From the NCBI RefSeq assembly GCF_039904985.1, contig NZ_CP157005.1:3181501-3245500 (forward strand): a stretch of DNA of 64,000 nt, given 5' to 3'. This document shows, piece by piece, positions 1-7,863 of this stretch (within the stretch, counting starts at the first letter, position 1; each line of letters starts with the position of its first letter). The position numbers and the translations under genes are program-made. The stretch comes from Methylomonas sp. AM2-LC. GTDB taxonomy: Bacteria > Pseudomonadota > Gammaproteobacteria > Methylococcales > Methylomonadaceae. The notes beneath the pieces are model-generated. The model had not been told where the DNA came from. It ran no database searches and saw only the letters and a program-made list of their open reading frames with translations.

Positions 1-177
1 GATCCCTTAGAGGCGGTAAAGTATCAGATTGTGATCATGTTTCTGATAGCCGCCACAACCATGTTTGGCACCATTAGCGTGGTTCTGCTGGGTTATCGGC
101 AAATGTTCAATACGGCACATCAATTTATTGCACCCCTTCCCGTTATTAAAACACCTGCGCGCAAATGGCTGAAATGA
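1..177 (+). CDS. FetB-like ABC exporter permease, C-terminal part (cut by window start)
   Basis: The first 58 codons are open and end at the TGA at 175-177. The peptide starts DPLEAVKYQIVIMFLIAATT, continues with a hydrophobic segment and ends in a short basic tail (KTPARKWLK). The EAV.YQIV.MFLIAA.T pattern followed by a Tyr-Arg motif is what I expect at the C-terminus of the UPF0014/FetB (YbbM) permeases, which act with FetA in iron export and peroxide resistance. The next gene is a FetA-like ATPase whose start overlaps this stop, which supports the call. The N-terminal part and promoter lie outside the window, so the family call is moderate. Confidence 0.7.
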   Translation, partial: DPLEAVKYQIVIMFLIAATTMFGTISVVLLGYRQMFNTAHQFIAPLPVIKTPARKWLK

Positions 178-857
178 CTAATCCAGTTACACCATTATTA
201 ACTATCAAAGGACTACAGTTTAACGGTAATACTGCGGCAAAACCATTGCTGGAAATTCTATCTCTTTCAATACAAGCCGGAGACCGCATTTCTTTGCAAG
301 GTGGCTCTGGGGCGGGTAAAAGTTTATTACTACGCAGCATCACTCAGCTGGAAAAGGTCGATAAAGGTGAATTTATCTGGAAAGGTAAAGACCTGCAAAA
401 AATAGACATGCCACTGTATCGCAGTCATGTCATTTATCTACATCAACTCCCCGCGTTGGGTGCCGGCAGCGTAGCCGATAGTCTGCAACAAGTTTTTAAG
501 CTAAAAACGCATAAAGGTAAACAATATTCGGAATTAATCATCACCAATTTTCTAACAGAAATAGGCTTAAATACGGCTTTTTTGCAGAAAAACATTCAAA
601 ATTTGTCTGGCGGTGAAGCACAAATTACCGCCCTATTACGAGCCATTCAATTGCAACCGGAAATATTGTTACTGGATGAACCGACAGCAGCCCTGGATGC
701 CGAAAAAAGTGCCGCCATTGAAAAAATTGTCGCTTGCTGGTTTGCAGAGGCAACAGACAGCAGAGCTTATATTTGGGTCACCCATAACCCAGCACAAGCA
801 GCTAGAGTCTCTAATAAAGTATGGAAAATGGAACAAGGAAGACTAACCATTGCTTGA
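165..857 (+). CDS. FetA-like ABC transporter ATP-binding protein
   Basis: A 230-residue ABC ATPase with Walker A (GGSGAGKS, about residues 47-54), signature LSGGEAQ (about 147), Walker B ILLLDEPTAALD (about 167) and a switch His in WVTHNPAQ. Together with the preceding FetB-like permease it forms a two-gene FetAB-type transporter (YbbL/YbbM), inferred to export iron or a related metal across the inner membrane. ATG 165 lies inside the permease gene; an in-frame ATG at 174 overlaps the permease TGA as ATGA and is an equally good start, giving translational coupling either way. The substrate cannot be read from sequence. Other small ABC ATPases of this size exist, so the permease neighbour is the main support. 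Confidence 0.8.
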   Translation: MAEMTNPVTPLLTIKGLQFNGNTAAKPLLEILSLSIQAGDRISLQGGSGAGKSLLLRSITQLEKVDKGEFIWKGKDLQKIDMPLYRSHVIYLHQLPALGAGSVADSLQQVFKLKTHKGKQYSELIITNFLTEIGLNTAFLQKNIQNLSGGEAQITALLRAIQLQPEILLLDEPTAALDAEKSAAIEKIVACWFAEATDSRAYIWVTHNPAQAARVSNKVWKMEQGRLTIA

Positions 858-1309
858 ACCAGATGGATTAATGCTTTAAAAAGTGGTTATCATGAAAATT
901 AGTGTATATTGAACATTTCCATGCTATTGGCGTGGGTTATGCGGTTTAGCTGGTTTGCAGTTTGCGCTTGTTGTCGTTTGGGTAGAACACAGAAAGATAC
1001 GCTTCGAAACTAAATCTTACTCGCACTTAATTCGTCCTATGCTATTACGGCTTAACATAACAGCAATTGCTATAGGCGTGTTTTAGTAAAATACTAGTCG
1101 TCAAAATCACCTAATATTTCAAAACAGCTTAATAAAGGCTGCAAGGCATTTTGTGCCTAGGTTGTAGATAACTGGTCAACACAATCGCATTTACTGTGTG
1201 CTCTGTCAGCAAACTTGGCATGAATAACCGGGTAGATGACCAAAACGAACGGCATAGTTACAACGAATCAACTCTTAACCCTTTTCAGCCACAGAATCGA
1301 TATAGCAGT
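858..1309. other. Intergenic region, no gene seen
   Basis: About 450 bp between the ABC ATPase and the response regulator. Open frames are short and lack ribosome binding sites. A short hairpin, GGCATTTTGTGCC, lies near 1147. The frame of the response regulator stays open back to an ATG at 1196, but those 38 extra residues are hydrophilic and unlike a receiver domain, so I treat them as leader. I see no convincing promoter. Confidence 0.5.
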
Positions 1310-1954
1310 ATGAAAATTCTGATCGTAGATGACCATGGATTGTTTAGGTCCGGCGTAGCTTTGATGCTAAACCGAATGGACATTCACGATACCAGTATTT
1401 TCGGAGCCGAAACAGCGGAACAAGGTCTGGAATTGTTAAAATCCGGTCACGATTGGCGCATCGTGCTGCTAGACCTTAATCTCCCGGATTTGTCCGGCGA
1501 AGCTCTGGTACGAATGTACCGCGCAGCCCACTTGACTGTGTCGCTGATATTACTGTCCGGTACCGATGATTTGGCTTTAGCGCGACGCTGTTTGGGTCTG
1601 GGTGCTCAGGGGTTCATTCATAAATCTACGGATAGTCAGGTTTTTGCGATGGCATTGCAAAAAATCCGTCAGGGAGAAAGCGTGTGGTTAACTGGCCAGG
1701 CAAAAACAGCTGCCATTTTGGCAACTCCACCTATACTACCTGCTTCCAACACCCAACCCATAAAATTAACCGAACGCCAATTGGAAGTATTGCGCTGGCT
1801 ATGTCGAGGCTGGAGTAATAAGGAAATCGCCCGACATCTTAATATATCTGAAAACACTGTTAAAAACCATATTGCCGCAATTTTGCTGATTTTGGGTGGT
1901 AAAAACCGTTCCGAAGCCATCATTATTTCGCAGAAACTGGGTTTGGTTGCCTAA
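1310..1954 (+). CDS. NarL/LuxR-family response regulator
   Basis: A 214-residue two-component regulator. The N-terminal receiver starts MKILIVDDHGLFRSG, giving the acidic pair, with phospho-acceptor Asp55 in LLDLNLPDLSG and the conserved Lys in IHKS. The C-terminal LuxR-type helix-turn-helix (about residues 148-208) contains LTERQLEVLRWLCRGWSNKE and ISENTVKNHI. I start at ATG 1310 because the receiver begins there; an upstream in-frame ATG (1196) would add 38 residues of no recognisable domain. No clear Shine-Dalgarno precedes 1310. The hybrid kinase gene follows after 13 bp, so kinase and regulator are probably cotranscribed and work together. Target genes are unknown; the secreted PLC/cohesin pair downstream is the nearest candidate, by position only. 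Confidence 0.9.
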   Translation: MKILIVDDHGLFRSGVALMLNRMDIHDTSIFGAETAEQGLELLKSGHDWRIVLLDLNLPDLSGEALVRMYRAAHLTVSLILLSGTDDLALARRCLGLGAQGFIHKSTDSQVFAMALQKIRQGESVWLTGQAKTAAILATPPILPASNTQPIKLTERQLEVLRWLCRGWSNKEIARHLNISENTVKNHIAAILLILGGKNRSEAIIISQKLGLVA

Positions 1955-1967
1955 ACAACGGTGTTAC

Positions 1968-3740
1968 ATGAAGCCTAGAATTACTGAATATAAAGTAAGC
2001 CCTACAGCACTCGTAGCGGAGCGCATCAAAATACTTTACGCACACGCCCCCCAGGTATTGTTCGGCGGCATGCTGGCAGCAGTGATTTTAGCCTTGATCC
2101 TTTATTCACAGGCAGAGACGTGGCACTTGTCTGTGTGGTTGATTTGCTTGATGATAGTTAATAGTGTGCGCTACGCACTGATGCGACGCTATCAATGCTT
2201 AGTCGACCAACATTCCCGGCCTTTGTTCTGGGGTTGGTTGTTTGCATTAGGCTGCTGTTTCTCCGGTTTGTTATGGGGAGCGGGCTTTTATCTGTTTTTC
2301 CAACCAGAAGCACAAGTCCTGATTTTGCTAACGCTGGTATTGGCTGGCATGATCGCTGGATCAGTGGCTTCCTTATCCGCATTTAAACCGGCTTACTACG
2401 GTTACGTACTGCTTGCGGCTTTGCCTTTTATCGCTCGCTTAGCTCTGGAAGGGCAGGCATTGTATTGGCAAGTCGCTGGGTTAACCGTATTATTCACATT
2501 GATCAATCTACTTTATGCCGAAAACGCACAAAACGTATTGATTAGCGCAATCAAACTTCGGTTTGAAAAAGAAACACTGGCCGACGAACTGCATTTGCAA
2601 ATTCAGGCTACTGACATTGCCAAGCAGGCCGCCGAACAAGCCAATCTGGAAAAATCCTGGCTATTAGCTGCCACCAGTCACGATTTGCGACAACCCGTGC
2701 ATGCACAAGGCTTATATCTGGATATTTTACACATGGATTTGGTTGGGCGTCCTGAACAGGAATTAGTATTAAGGGCCATAGAAGCCGGTGCCGCGATCAA
2801 CGATATGCTGGATGCCTTAACGGAAATGGCTCGTATCGATGCGGGTAGCATATCACCACAGATTAGCCGTTTTTCTTTGGATGCCCTATTAGAGCGCCTA
2901 CATCGTGAATTTTTACCGCAGGCTAATTTAAAAGGGCTTACGCTACGTCTGGCCTGCCGTCCCTGTTGGTGTGGCAGCGATCCCATTTTATTGGAACGAC
3001 TCTTGCGCAATCTTATCGCCAACGCGATTCGCTATACGGAAGCAGGCGGCGTGCTAATAACGTTGCGCGGACGGCAAAGCAACTGGATTGTACAGATTTG
3101 GGATACCGGCATCGGCATACCGGACAACCAAATAAACCAGATTTTTGTGGCCTTTAAACAACTGGTCAATCCGGAACGTGACCGGAAAAAGGGCTTAGGT
3201 CTAGGTTTGGCCATCGTACAGCGTATTGCTGATTTGCTTGATCACGAACTTACAGTCAAGTCGCGATTCGAATATGGCAGTGTGTTTGAAATTTCAGTGC
3301 CGAAGCTTGAGCCACCTGAAAACGGAACGTTTGCTCAAACCCTGGCCGGGCCAGACCTGCTGCCGCAATTGAAAATTCTGGTCGTGGATGATGATGCTAT
3401 GGTGCTGCATGCCATCCGCACCGTTTTGCTGCGTTTTGGCTGTCACTGCGTGGCGGCAGCGAACGCGGAAACGGCTTTAGCAGCTGCTGATGACCACCAC
3501 GACCTGGACATTATCCTGACCGACTTCCGTTTGCAGGGTAGTTTGAACGGTGCTGAACTGGTCTCCCATCTGCATGACAAACTTGGGCGACTGGTGCCTG
3601 CTGCCATTGTCACCGGCGATATTAGCCGCGAGCAAATTGCTACGGCGCTGGCTTCCGGTTTGCCGGTACTGCATAAACCGCTGGACGCTGCGCAATTACG
3701 CGCCTTGTTGTCCGCTTTGCCGCACCAAGCTAGGCTATGA
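1968..3740 (+). CDS. Hybrid sensor histidine kinase with C-terminal receiver domain
   Basis: A 590-residue inner-membrane kinase. Residues about 20-185 hold six hydrophobic segments with no obvious periplasmic sensor. A coiled segment leads to the HisKA box with His238 in ATSHDLRQPVHA, then the HATPase domain (N box LLRNLIANAIRYTE, G1 DTGIGI, G2 GLGLGLAI). A receiver follows from about residue 465 (KILVVDDDAM), with phospho-acceptor Asp519 in ILTDFRL. The DLRQP form of the H box is common in membrane hybrid kinases paired with LuxR-type regulators, matching the gene just upstream. The start is ATG 1968, 13 bp after the regulator stop; a frame open from 1896 would overlap that gene. The signal sensed is unknown. 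Confidence 0.9.
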   Translation: MKPRITEYKVSPTALVAERIKILYAHAPQVLFGGMLAAVILALILYSQAETWHLSVWLICLMIVNSVRYALMRRYQCLVDQHSRPLFWGWLFALGCCFSGLLWGAGFYLFFQPEAQVLILLTLVLAGMIAGSVASLSAFKPAYYGYVLLAALPFIARLALEGQALYWQVAGLTVLFTLINLLYAENAQNVLISAIKLRFEKETLADELHLQIQATDIAKQAAEQANLEKSWLLAATSHDLRQPVHAQGLYLDILHMDLVGRPEQELVLRAIEAGAAINDMLDALTEMARIDAGSISPQISRFSLDALLERLHREFLPQANLKGLTLRLACRPCWCGSDPILLERLLRNLIANAIRYTEAGGVLITLRGRQSNWIVQIWDTGIGIPDNQINQIFVAFKQLVNPERDRKKGLGLGLAIVQRIADLLDHELTVKSRFEYGSVFEISVPKLEPPENGTFAQTLAGPDLLPQLKILVVDDDAMVLHAIRTVLLRFGCHCVAAANAETALAAADDHHDLDIILTDFRLQGSLNGAELVSHLHDKLGRLVPAAIVTGDISREQIATALASGLPVLHKPLDAAQLRALLSALPHQARL

Positions 3741-3818
3741 ATATCTGAATCAAGGCAACTCATCTTAAAGGCTAATCATAGTCAAAATGGACTATATCGG
3801 AAAAACTTGGCTACGAAT

Positions 3819-3861
3819 AAGCTTATGGGCATCCGGCGAAAGTGCGCCGGTGTAGAAGCTT
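3819..3861 (+). promoter_or_regulatory. Two-step hairpin in the leader of the PLC-dockerin gene
   Basis: AAGCTT at 3819-3824 can pair with AAGCTT at 3856-3861, enclosing an internal loop and a second perfect stem CCGGCG (3833-3838) / CGCCGG (3845-3850) with a six-base loop. It lies about 90 bp upstream of the ATG at 3953, whose own ribosome binding site is AAGGAGACAAGTT. There is no T-run, so it does not look like an intrinsic terminator. It could be a structured 5' UTR element or a palindromic protein site. No known riboswitch class was recognised. Confidence 0.35.
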
Positions 3862-3952
3862 CCGGTTGCTATCGGCCAGAGCTTGCGGGTTTATGCAGGC
3901 CATGAGCGTTTGAGCGGCTGTGATTAAATAACAACCCTGAAGGAGACAAGTT

Positions 3953-6649
3953 ATGAAAATAAAGGTATTTTCCCTATTAGGCTACCTTGCGCTATGCGCA
4001 GGTATGCCGATAACCGAAACGGCTGCCGATCCCTATGCTTCCAGCCCCTATACTACTCTTATCTGCGGTGGTGAGAACATGGCCGCCTGTGTAAGCACTT
4101 CAGATTTTGCGATCAACATGTACTCCGATCCATTACTGTTACCGAAATGCGATAAAGGTCTGACCGTTTCCGGCAACCTTTGCGTAAGAAACTCCACCGG
4201 TCATGCAAACCTGTTCGCCAATCCCAACAGTTGGCTCGGCTTTGCCATGCAGGAACAGATGTACGGTATCGGTGCACATCAGCAAGCTAACTGGGGTAAT
4301 TATTTAGGGTCGCATAATTCCTATAGCACTTATGCCGACAATGCAAAATCCTCCTTGTCCGCCGACCAGGTGTTGAGCATGACCGACCAACTTCAAGAGG
4401 GTATGCGCATTATCCGCATGGATCCAAGATTCTATAGCGGGCAGATTCGACTCTGTCACAATACCGCATACGGCATTCTGGACGAATCAAACAACTTCAT
4501 CAACTGTGCCACCGACGGCAAAAATTTTCCATCAGCCTATTTTACAATTCCAGATCAAATTTTGAAGGACCTCCTTTCAATATTTGGCAAAACATATACG
4601 GTATCTGATTTGATCAGTGACACTGGCTTGGCCGGACCTTCCAGCGAAGGCCGCTTGTATGCCTTGGGCATGCACGAAGTGGCTGAATGGCTGAAAAAGA
4701 ATCCTGGTGAATTTATTATCATTCGTCTTTTGGGCACGAGTGAATTGGATAAAGCTCATTATTACTGGATAGACGATGCCATCAACATCGAACTTGGCAA
4801 CCTGGCTTACCAGCCACCCGCAGATGGCTCAACCCTTGACCATTGGCCTAGCTTGCGCGAACTGCGCGGCGCAGGCAAACAGGTGATTGTATTTAGCGAT
4901 ACTGGCACCAATACCACTTGGGATTGGTCTAAATATGTCATTGATGATGGTTATACTGACACGTCCGGTTACCGCTACCCGACTTGCCAAAACCAGGGTG
5001 GTTTCCCCATTGCCGCACGCAATCCTAACCAATGGTCATATGTCGGCGAAGACCGTAGCGGCAGTAATTTCTTTGCCTCAGGACCGAAAGGCGCACTAGG
5101 CGAAGGAGCCATAGCGGATGCCACCAAATGCGGTTACTCCATGATCAATCTCGATTTTCTACTGGCGGGTTCAAGAGCCAGTCAGGCATCAATTCAATAT
5201 GATATTTGCGCTGGCATAGATGTTACCAGTGACTGTTACAAAACTTACACTATATGGAATTACTCATTTCCCGATCCAGATGTCCGTCGAGTTAGTTTCA
5301 TTTGGAGTTGGGGAATAAACGAATTTGGCAACGATGGACCGGCAGCCATGGCTTTGAAATATACCTTTATCGGCAATCCACTTGCAACGTTTAAAGCTTA
5401 TGAACAAGGCCACTGGCTAAGCGATGCCGCAAGCAACCAACATGCTTTTGCCTGCGCTGGACCTAAGACTTCCACAGGAATATTCCCTGACCCCGATCAT
5501 CCTGCCGACTACACCTGGGCCGTCACTCAAACCCGAGCTGCATGGACGCAAGGTGAAAGCGTTTGTCAGAAGGAGTTTGGTGCACAATTTCATTTTTGGG
5601 CGCCTGCTGGCGGACAAGAAAACCAAAATCTTTTCAGTATTGCCTTCCGCGACAGGCTATCCGCAAACCCATTTAATCCTGACAGCGACCCGATCTGGCT
5701 GAACCACATAGCCAGACTAATTACTGCAGCACCAAATAGCCTAAGTTTAGCGCCTCAGCAAAACGCAACTATCAACGTGCTGGGCGGCAAGGGTGGCAAA
5801 CTGGAAACGCAAGTAACTGGCAGTCATTTGAAAGCAACCGTATCAGGTACGCAAGTCGAGGTTGAATCTTTGTTGGGGTCTGCACCGGGCAGTTTCAATG
5901 AAAGTATCGTGATTCGGGAAGTTGATCCAGCTACCGGCGGGTTTCTTCAAGCACCACTCATCATCCCTGTTACCGTTAATGTTCCCGGTGTAACCCTGCA
6001 TGTAAAAGCGGAAATTCCTGGAGCAAGTATCAGCGTTGCTCCGCACATCAATGTGGACGGCAAGGATTACGCGCTTCCTGCTGATGTACAGGTATTGACT
6101 AACAGCAACCATGAGATCAGCCTCCACCCTGTGATGGAAATCTCACCGGACACCCGTTTAAAATTTAACGGTTGGATGGACGGGGGTTCGCAAAACAAAG
6201 CTGTACATGTCGGCGTTAAAGATGCAGTACTAATTGGCAAATTTACACCTGAATATCTGCTGACTGTGAAAAGCGTACCCGCAACAGGCGGTTCCGCTAC
6301 CGGAACAGGCTGGTATGATCTCAATAGTACACCCAACCTTAAGGCAACACCTACAAGCAATTACCTGTTTCAGCAATTTCAAGGTGATTTCGTCAAATCG
6401 ATCCACAATCCGTTTACAGTACCCAACATTAATAAGCCGGAGACTATCGTAGCGGATTTCTTGCTAATTGGTGACTTGAACGCTGATGGAATAGTCGATA
6501 CTAAAGATCTGGCGATTCTACAAAAAGTGCTTAACACCAATACAAGCGGTCCTACTGATATTCGCGACCTAAATCACGATGGCCTCTTAAACGCTCTGGA
6601 TATGCGTATTTTAGTCACAAAATGCACCCATTCCCAATGTGCATCCTAG
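3953..6649 (+). CDS. Secreted PLC-like phosphodiesterase with C-terminal dockerin domain
   Basis: An 898-residue exported protein: signal peptide (about 1-25), then a PI-PLC-like TIM-barrel region with the two catalytic-type histidines His121 (GSHNSY) and His169 (RLCHNT), 48 residues apart as in bacterial PI-PLC. Between them lies the acidic/basic stretch GMRIIRMDPRF. Residues about 590-830 look like beta-sandwich and repeat modules. The end (840-898) is a type I dockerin with two calcium loops, DLNADGIVDTKD (841-852) and DLNHDGLLNALD (872-883). The family cleaves phosphodiester bonds in phosphoinositides or GPI-like lipids; the substrate here is unknown. The ribosome binding site AAGGAG is strong. 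The next gene encodes a cohesin-like protein, the expected dockerin partner. Confidence 0.8.
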   Translation: MKIKVFSLLGYLALCAGMPITETAADPYASSPYTTLICGGENMAACVSTSDFAINMYSDPLLLPKCDKGLTVSGNLCVRNSTGHANLFANPNSWLGFAMQEQMYGIGAHQQANWGNYLGSHNSYSTYADNAKSSLSADQVLSMTDQLQEGMRIIRMDPRFYSGQIRLCHNTAYGILDESNNFINCATDGKNFPSAYFTIPDQILKDLLSIFGKTYTVSDLISDTGLAGPSSEGRLYALGMHEVAEWLKKNPGEFIIIRLLGTSELDKAHYYWIDDAINIELGNLAYQPPADGSTLDHWPSLRELRGAGKQVIVFSDTGTNTTWDWSKYVIDDGYTDTSGYRYPTCQNQGGFPIAARNPNQWSYVGEDRSGSNFFASGPKGALGEGAIADATKCGYSMINLDFLLAGSRASQASIQYDICAGIDVTSDCYKTYTIWNYSFPDPDVRRVSFIWSWGINEFGNDGPAAMALKYTFIGNPLATFKAYEQGHWLSDAASNQHAFACAGPKTSTGIFPDPDHPADYTWAVTQTRAAWTQGESVCQKEFGAQFHFWAPAGGQENQNLFSIAFRDRLSANPFNPDSDPIWLNHIARLITAAPNSLSLAPQQNATINVLGGKGGKLETQVTGSHLKATVSGTQVEVESLLGSAPGSFNESIVIREVDPATGGFLQAPLIIPVTVNVPGVTLHVKAEIPGASISVAPHINVDGKDYALPADVQVLTNSNHEISLHPVMEISPDTRLKFNGWMDGGSQNKAVHVGVKDAVLIGKFTPEYLLTVKSVPATGGSATGTGWYDLNSTPNLKATPTSNYLFQQFQGDFVKSIHNPFTVPNINKPETIVADFLLIGDLNADGIVDTKDLAILQKVLNTNTSGPTDIRDLNHDGLLNALDMRILVTKCTHSQCAS

Positions 6650-6672
6650 CTATAGTAAGTGTTTAAGCTGTT

Positions 6673-6702
6673 TTCCGACCACCTTTGAAAAAGTGGTCGG
6701 AA
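6673..6702 (+). terminator. 10-bp perfect hairpin between the dockerin and cohesin genes
   Basis: TTCCGACCAC (6673-6682) pairs exactly with GTGGTCGGAA (6693-6702) around a ten-base loop. It lies 23 bp after the stop of the PLC-dockerin gene and 60 bp before the cohesin-like gene. Only TTT follows, so it may be a weak terminator or a processing and stability element that sets the ratio of the two products. Confidence 0.5.
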
Positions 6703-6762
6703 TTTCGGCAAAACCAGCAACAAATTACGCTCAAATTCCCATTTATAAACAAGGTAAGCATT

Positions 6763-7335
6763 ATGAACATTAAATATTTAGCATTAAGCATATTCCTCAG
6801 TGGCAGTATGAATATCGCCTATGCCACCCCAATATTGTCGATAGATCCAACAACACAAAGCGTAGCTCAAGGCAGCCAGGTTAGCTTCAATATTGACATT
6901 TCTGGTTTAGGTAGTGGCCTGACATTGGGAACATATGATTTAAGCCTGAGTTTCAATTCTACCTTGTTGGCTTATTCCAGTATCCAATTTGGCACAGGAT
7001 TAAATCTGTTCGGTTTGGGCGATATCCAATCCGTTACTCCAGGTGCGGGAAATGTCGAGGTGTTTGAACTATCTCTGGATTCGGCAGGTGCGCTAAACGT
7101 CTTTCAACAACATCAGTTTACACTGGCAACGCTAACATTCGACACATTAGGCAAAGGCACCAGTCCTGTCTCATTGTCGCTAAAGGCACTGGGAGATGCT
7201 TATGGTAATTCACTTACCGTGGCTATCCAAAACAGTTCTATATCTGTGGTGCCGGAGCTACCTACTTTTGAATTGTTAATCCCCGGTTTGATCGGTATTT
7301 ATTTTGTTGGACAAAGAAAACGTTATTATCAATAG
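6763..7335 (+). CDS. Cohesin-domain-like protein with PEP-CTERM-like C-terminus
   Basis: A 190-residue secreted protein with signal peptide (MNIKYLALSIFLSGSMNIAYA), then a beta-rich domain (about 23-160) with the look of a cohesin module: LSIDPTTQSVAQGSQVSF, a G.YDLSLSFN strand and a T..TFDTLGKG strand. The end has VPELPTFELL, a hydrophobic helix and the basic tail GQRKRYYQ, the layout of a PEP-CTERM/exosortase sorting signal with Leu replacing the second Pro of VPEP. The ATG at 6763 has AAGGTAAG upstream; the open frame back to 6685 would have to be read through the hairpin. It is inferred to bind the dockerin of the preceding enzyme and hold it in the envelope or matrix. No exosortase gene is in the window. 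Confidence 0.65.
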   Translation: MNIKYLALSIFLSGSMNIAYATPILSIDPTTQSVAQGSQVSFNIDISGLGSGLTLGTYDLSLSFNSTLLAYSSIQFGTGLNLFGLGDIQSVTPGAGNVEVFELSLDSAGALNVFQQHQFTLATLTFDTLGKGTSPVSLSLKALGDAYGNSLTVAIQNSSISVVPELPTFELLIPGLIGIYFVGQRKRYYQ

Positions 7336-7354
7336 CCTAAAAAACACAACGTTT

Positions 7355-7383
7355 GGGGAATATTGCAATACAGCATATTCCCC
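7355..7383 (+). terminator. Hairpin after the cohesin-like gene
   Basis: GGGGAATAT (7355-7363) pairs perfectly with ATATTCCCC (7375-7383), 20 bp after the stop at 7335. There is no T-run. Its position suggests transcript termination or 3'-end protection for the PLC-cohesin unit. Confidence 0.5.
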
Positions 7384-7493
7384 ATTGATTACCAGAACAA
7401 ACAAATAATGAATAGAACTCACTGGGGCAAAGTTTGCATTGCTACATCACCAAGTAATTCGGTAAAGAAAAGCAACTACGCAGATAAAAAAAA

Positions 7494-7510
7494 TCCGGCT
7501 AAAAGCCGGA
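7494..7510 (-). terminator. Rho-independent-type terminator reading on the minus strand
   Basis: TCCGGCT and AGCCGGA form a seven-pair stem with a three-base loop. On the minus strand it is followed by eight T residues, the classic intrinsic terminator form. The nearest minus-strand gene ends at 7864, about 350 bp away, so it would end a long 3' UTR of the L,D-transpeptidase transcript. On the plus strand it lies 15 bp upstream of a short open frame. Confidence 0.55.
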
Positions 7511-7524
7511 CAAAGGAAGGAACT

Positions 7525-7596
7525 ATGGAATTTAACAATTCAATCAAACACTACGGAAAAAAGATTACGCTGCTATTAACAAAATGTAAATCATGA
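7525..7596 (+). CDS. Possible 23-residue peptide gene or gene remnant
   Basis: ATG 7525 is preceded by a very good ribosome binding site (AAAGGAAGGAACT) and opens 23 codons (MEFNNSIKHYGKKITLLLTK..) before TGA. The start resembles the basic and hydrophobic beginning of a signal peptide that is then cut short, so this may be the 5' stump of a lost secreted-protein gene. The remainder of 7336-7863 holds the two hairpins described here and otherwise AT-rich sequence with no gene that I can support. Confidence 0.2.
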   Translation: MEFNNSIKHYGKKITLLLTKCKS

Positions 7597-7863
7597 GTGC
7601 GACAAATTGCCTCACTCTGTCACAAAAAATTTATCTTAACCCCAATGTAATACTCTATTTATTGATGTGAAACAAATAATGACAAGTATTCAAAAAGTTA
7701 ATAAATTTTGTTTAGACTTTAGTGCTAAAGTAACCTGTGGTATTTTTAATACTATTCAAGCCTCTTCGTTCTGCAGCTAATACCCTGTGAGCCACTAAAC
7801 AAAAACTGAATATTTGCACCTACTTAAAGAATTAGTTCAATATTTTTTGTCAGTCAATCTTAA

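Noticed and set aside
1196-1309. An N-terminal extension of the response regulator
   Set aside because: The 38 residues show no domain, and the receiver fold starts exactly at ATG 1310.
3741-3952. The PLC leader as a c-di-GMP or other known riboswitch
   Set aside because: The conserved core of known classes was not found; only simple hairpins are visible.
7363-7596. A longer reading of the 23-codon frame
   Set aside because: It would run through the terminator hairpin, and only the part from 7525 has a ribosome binding site.
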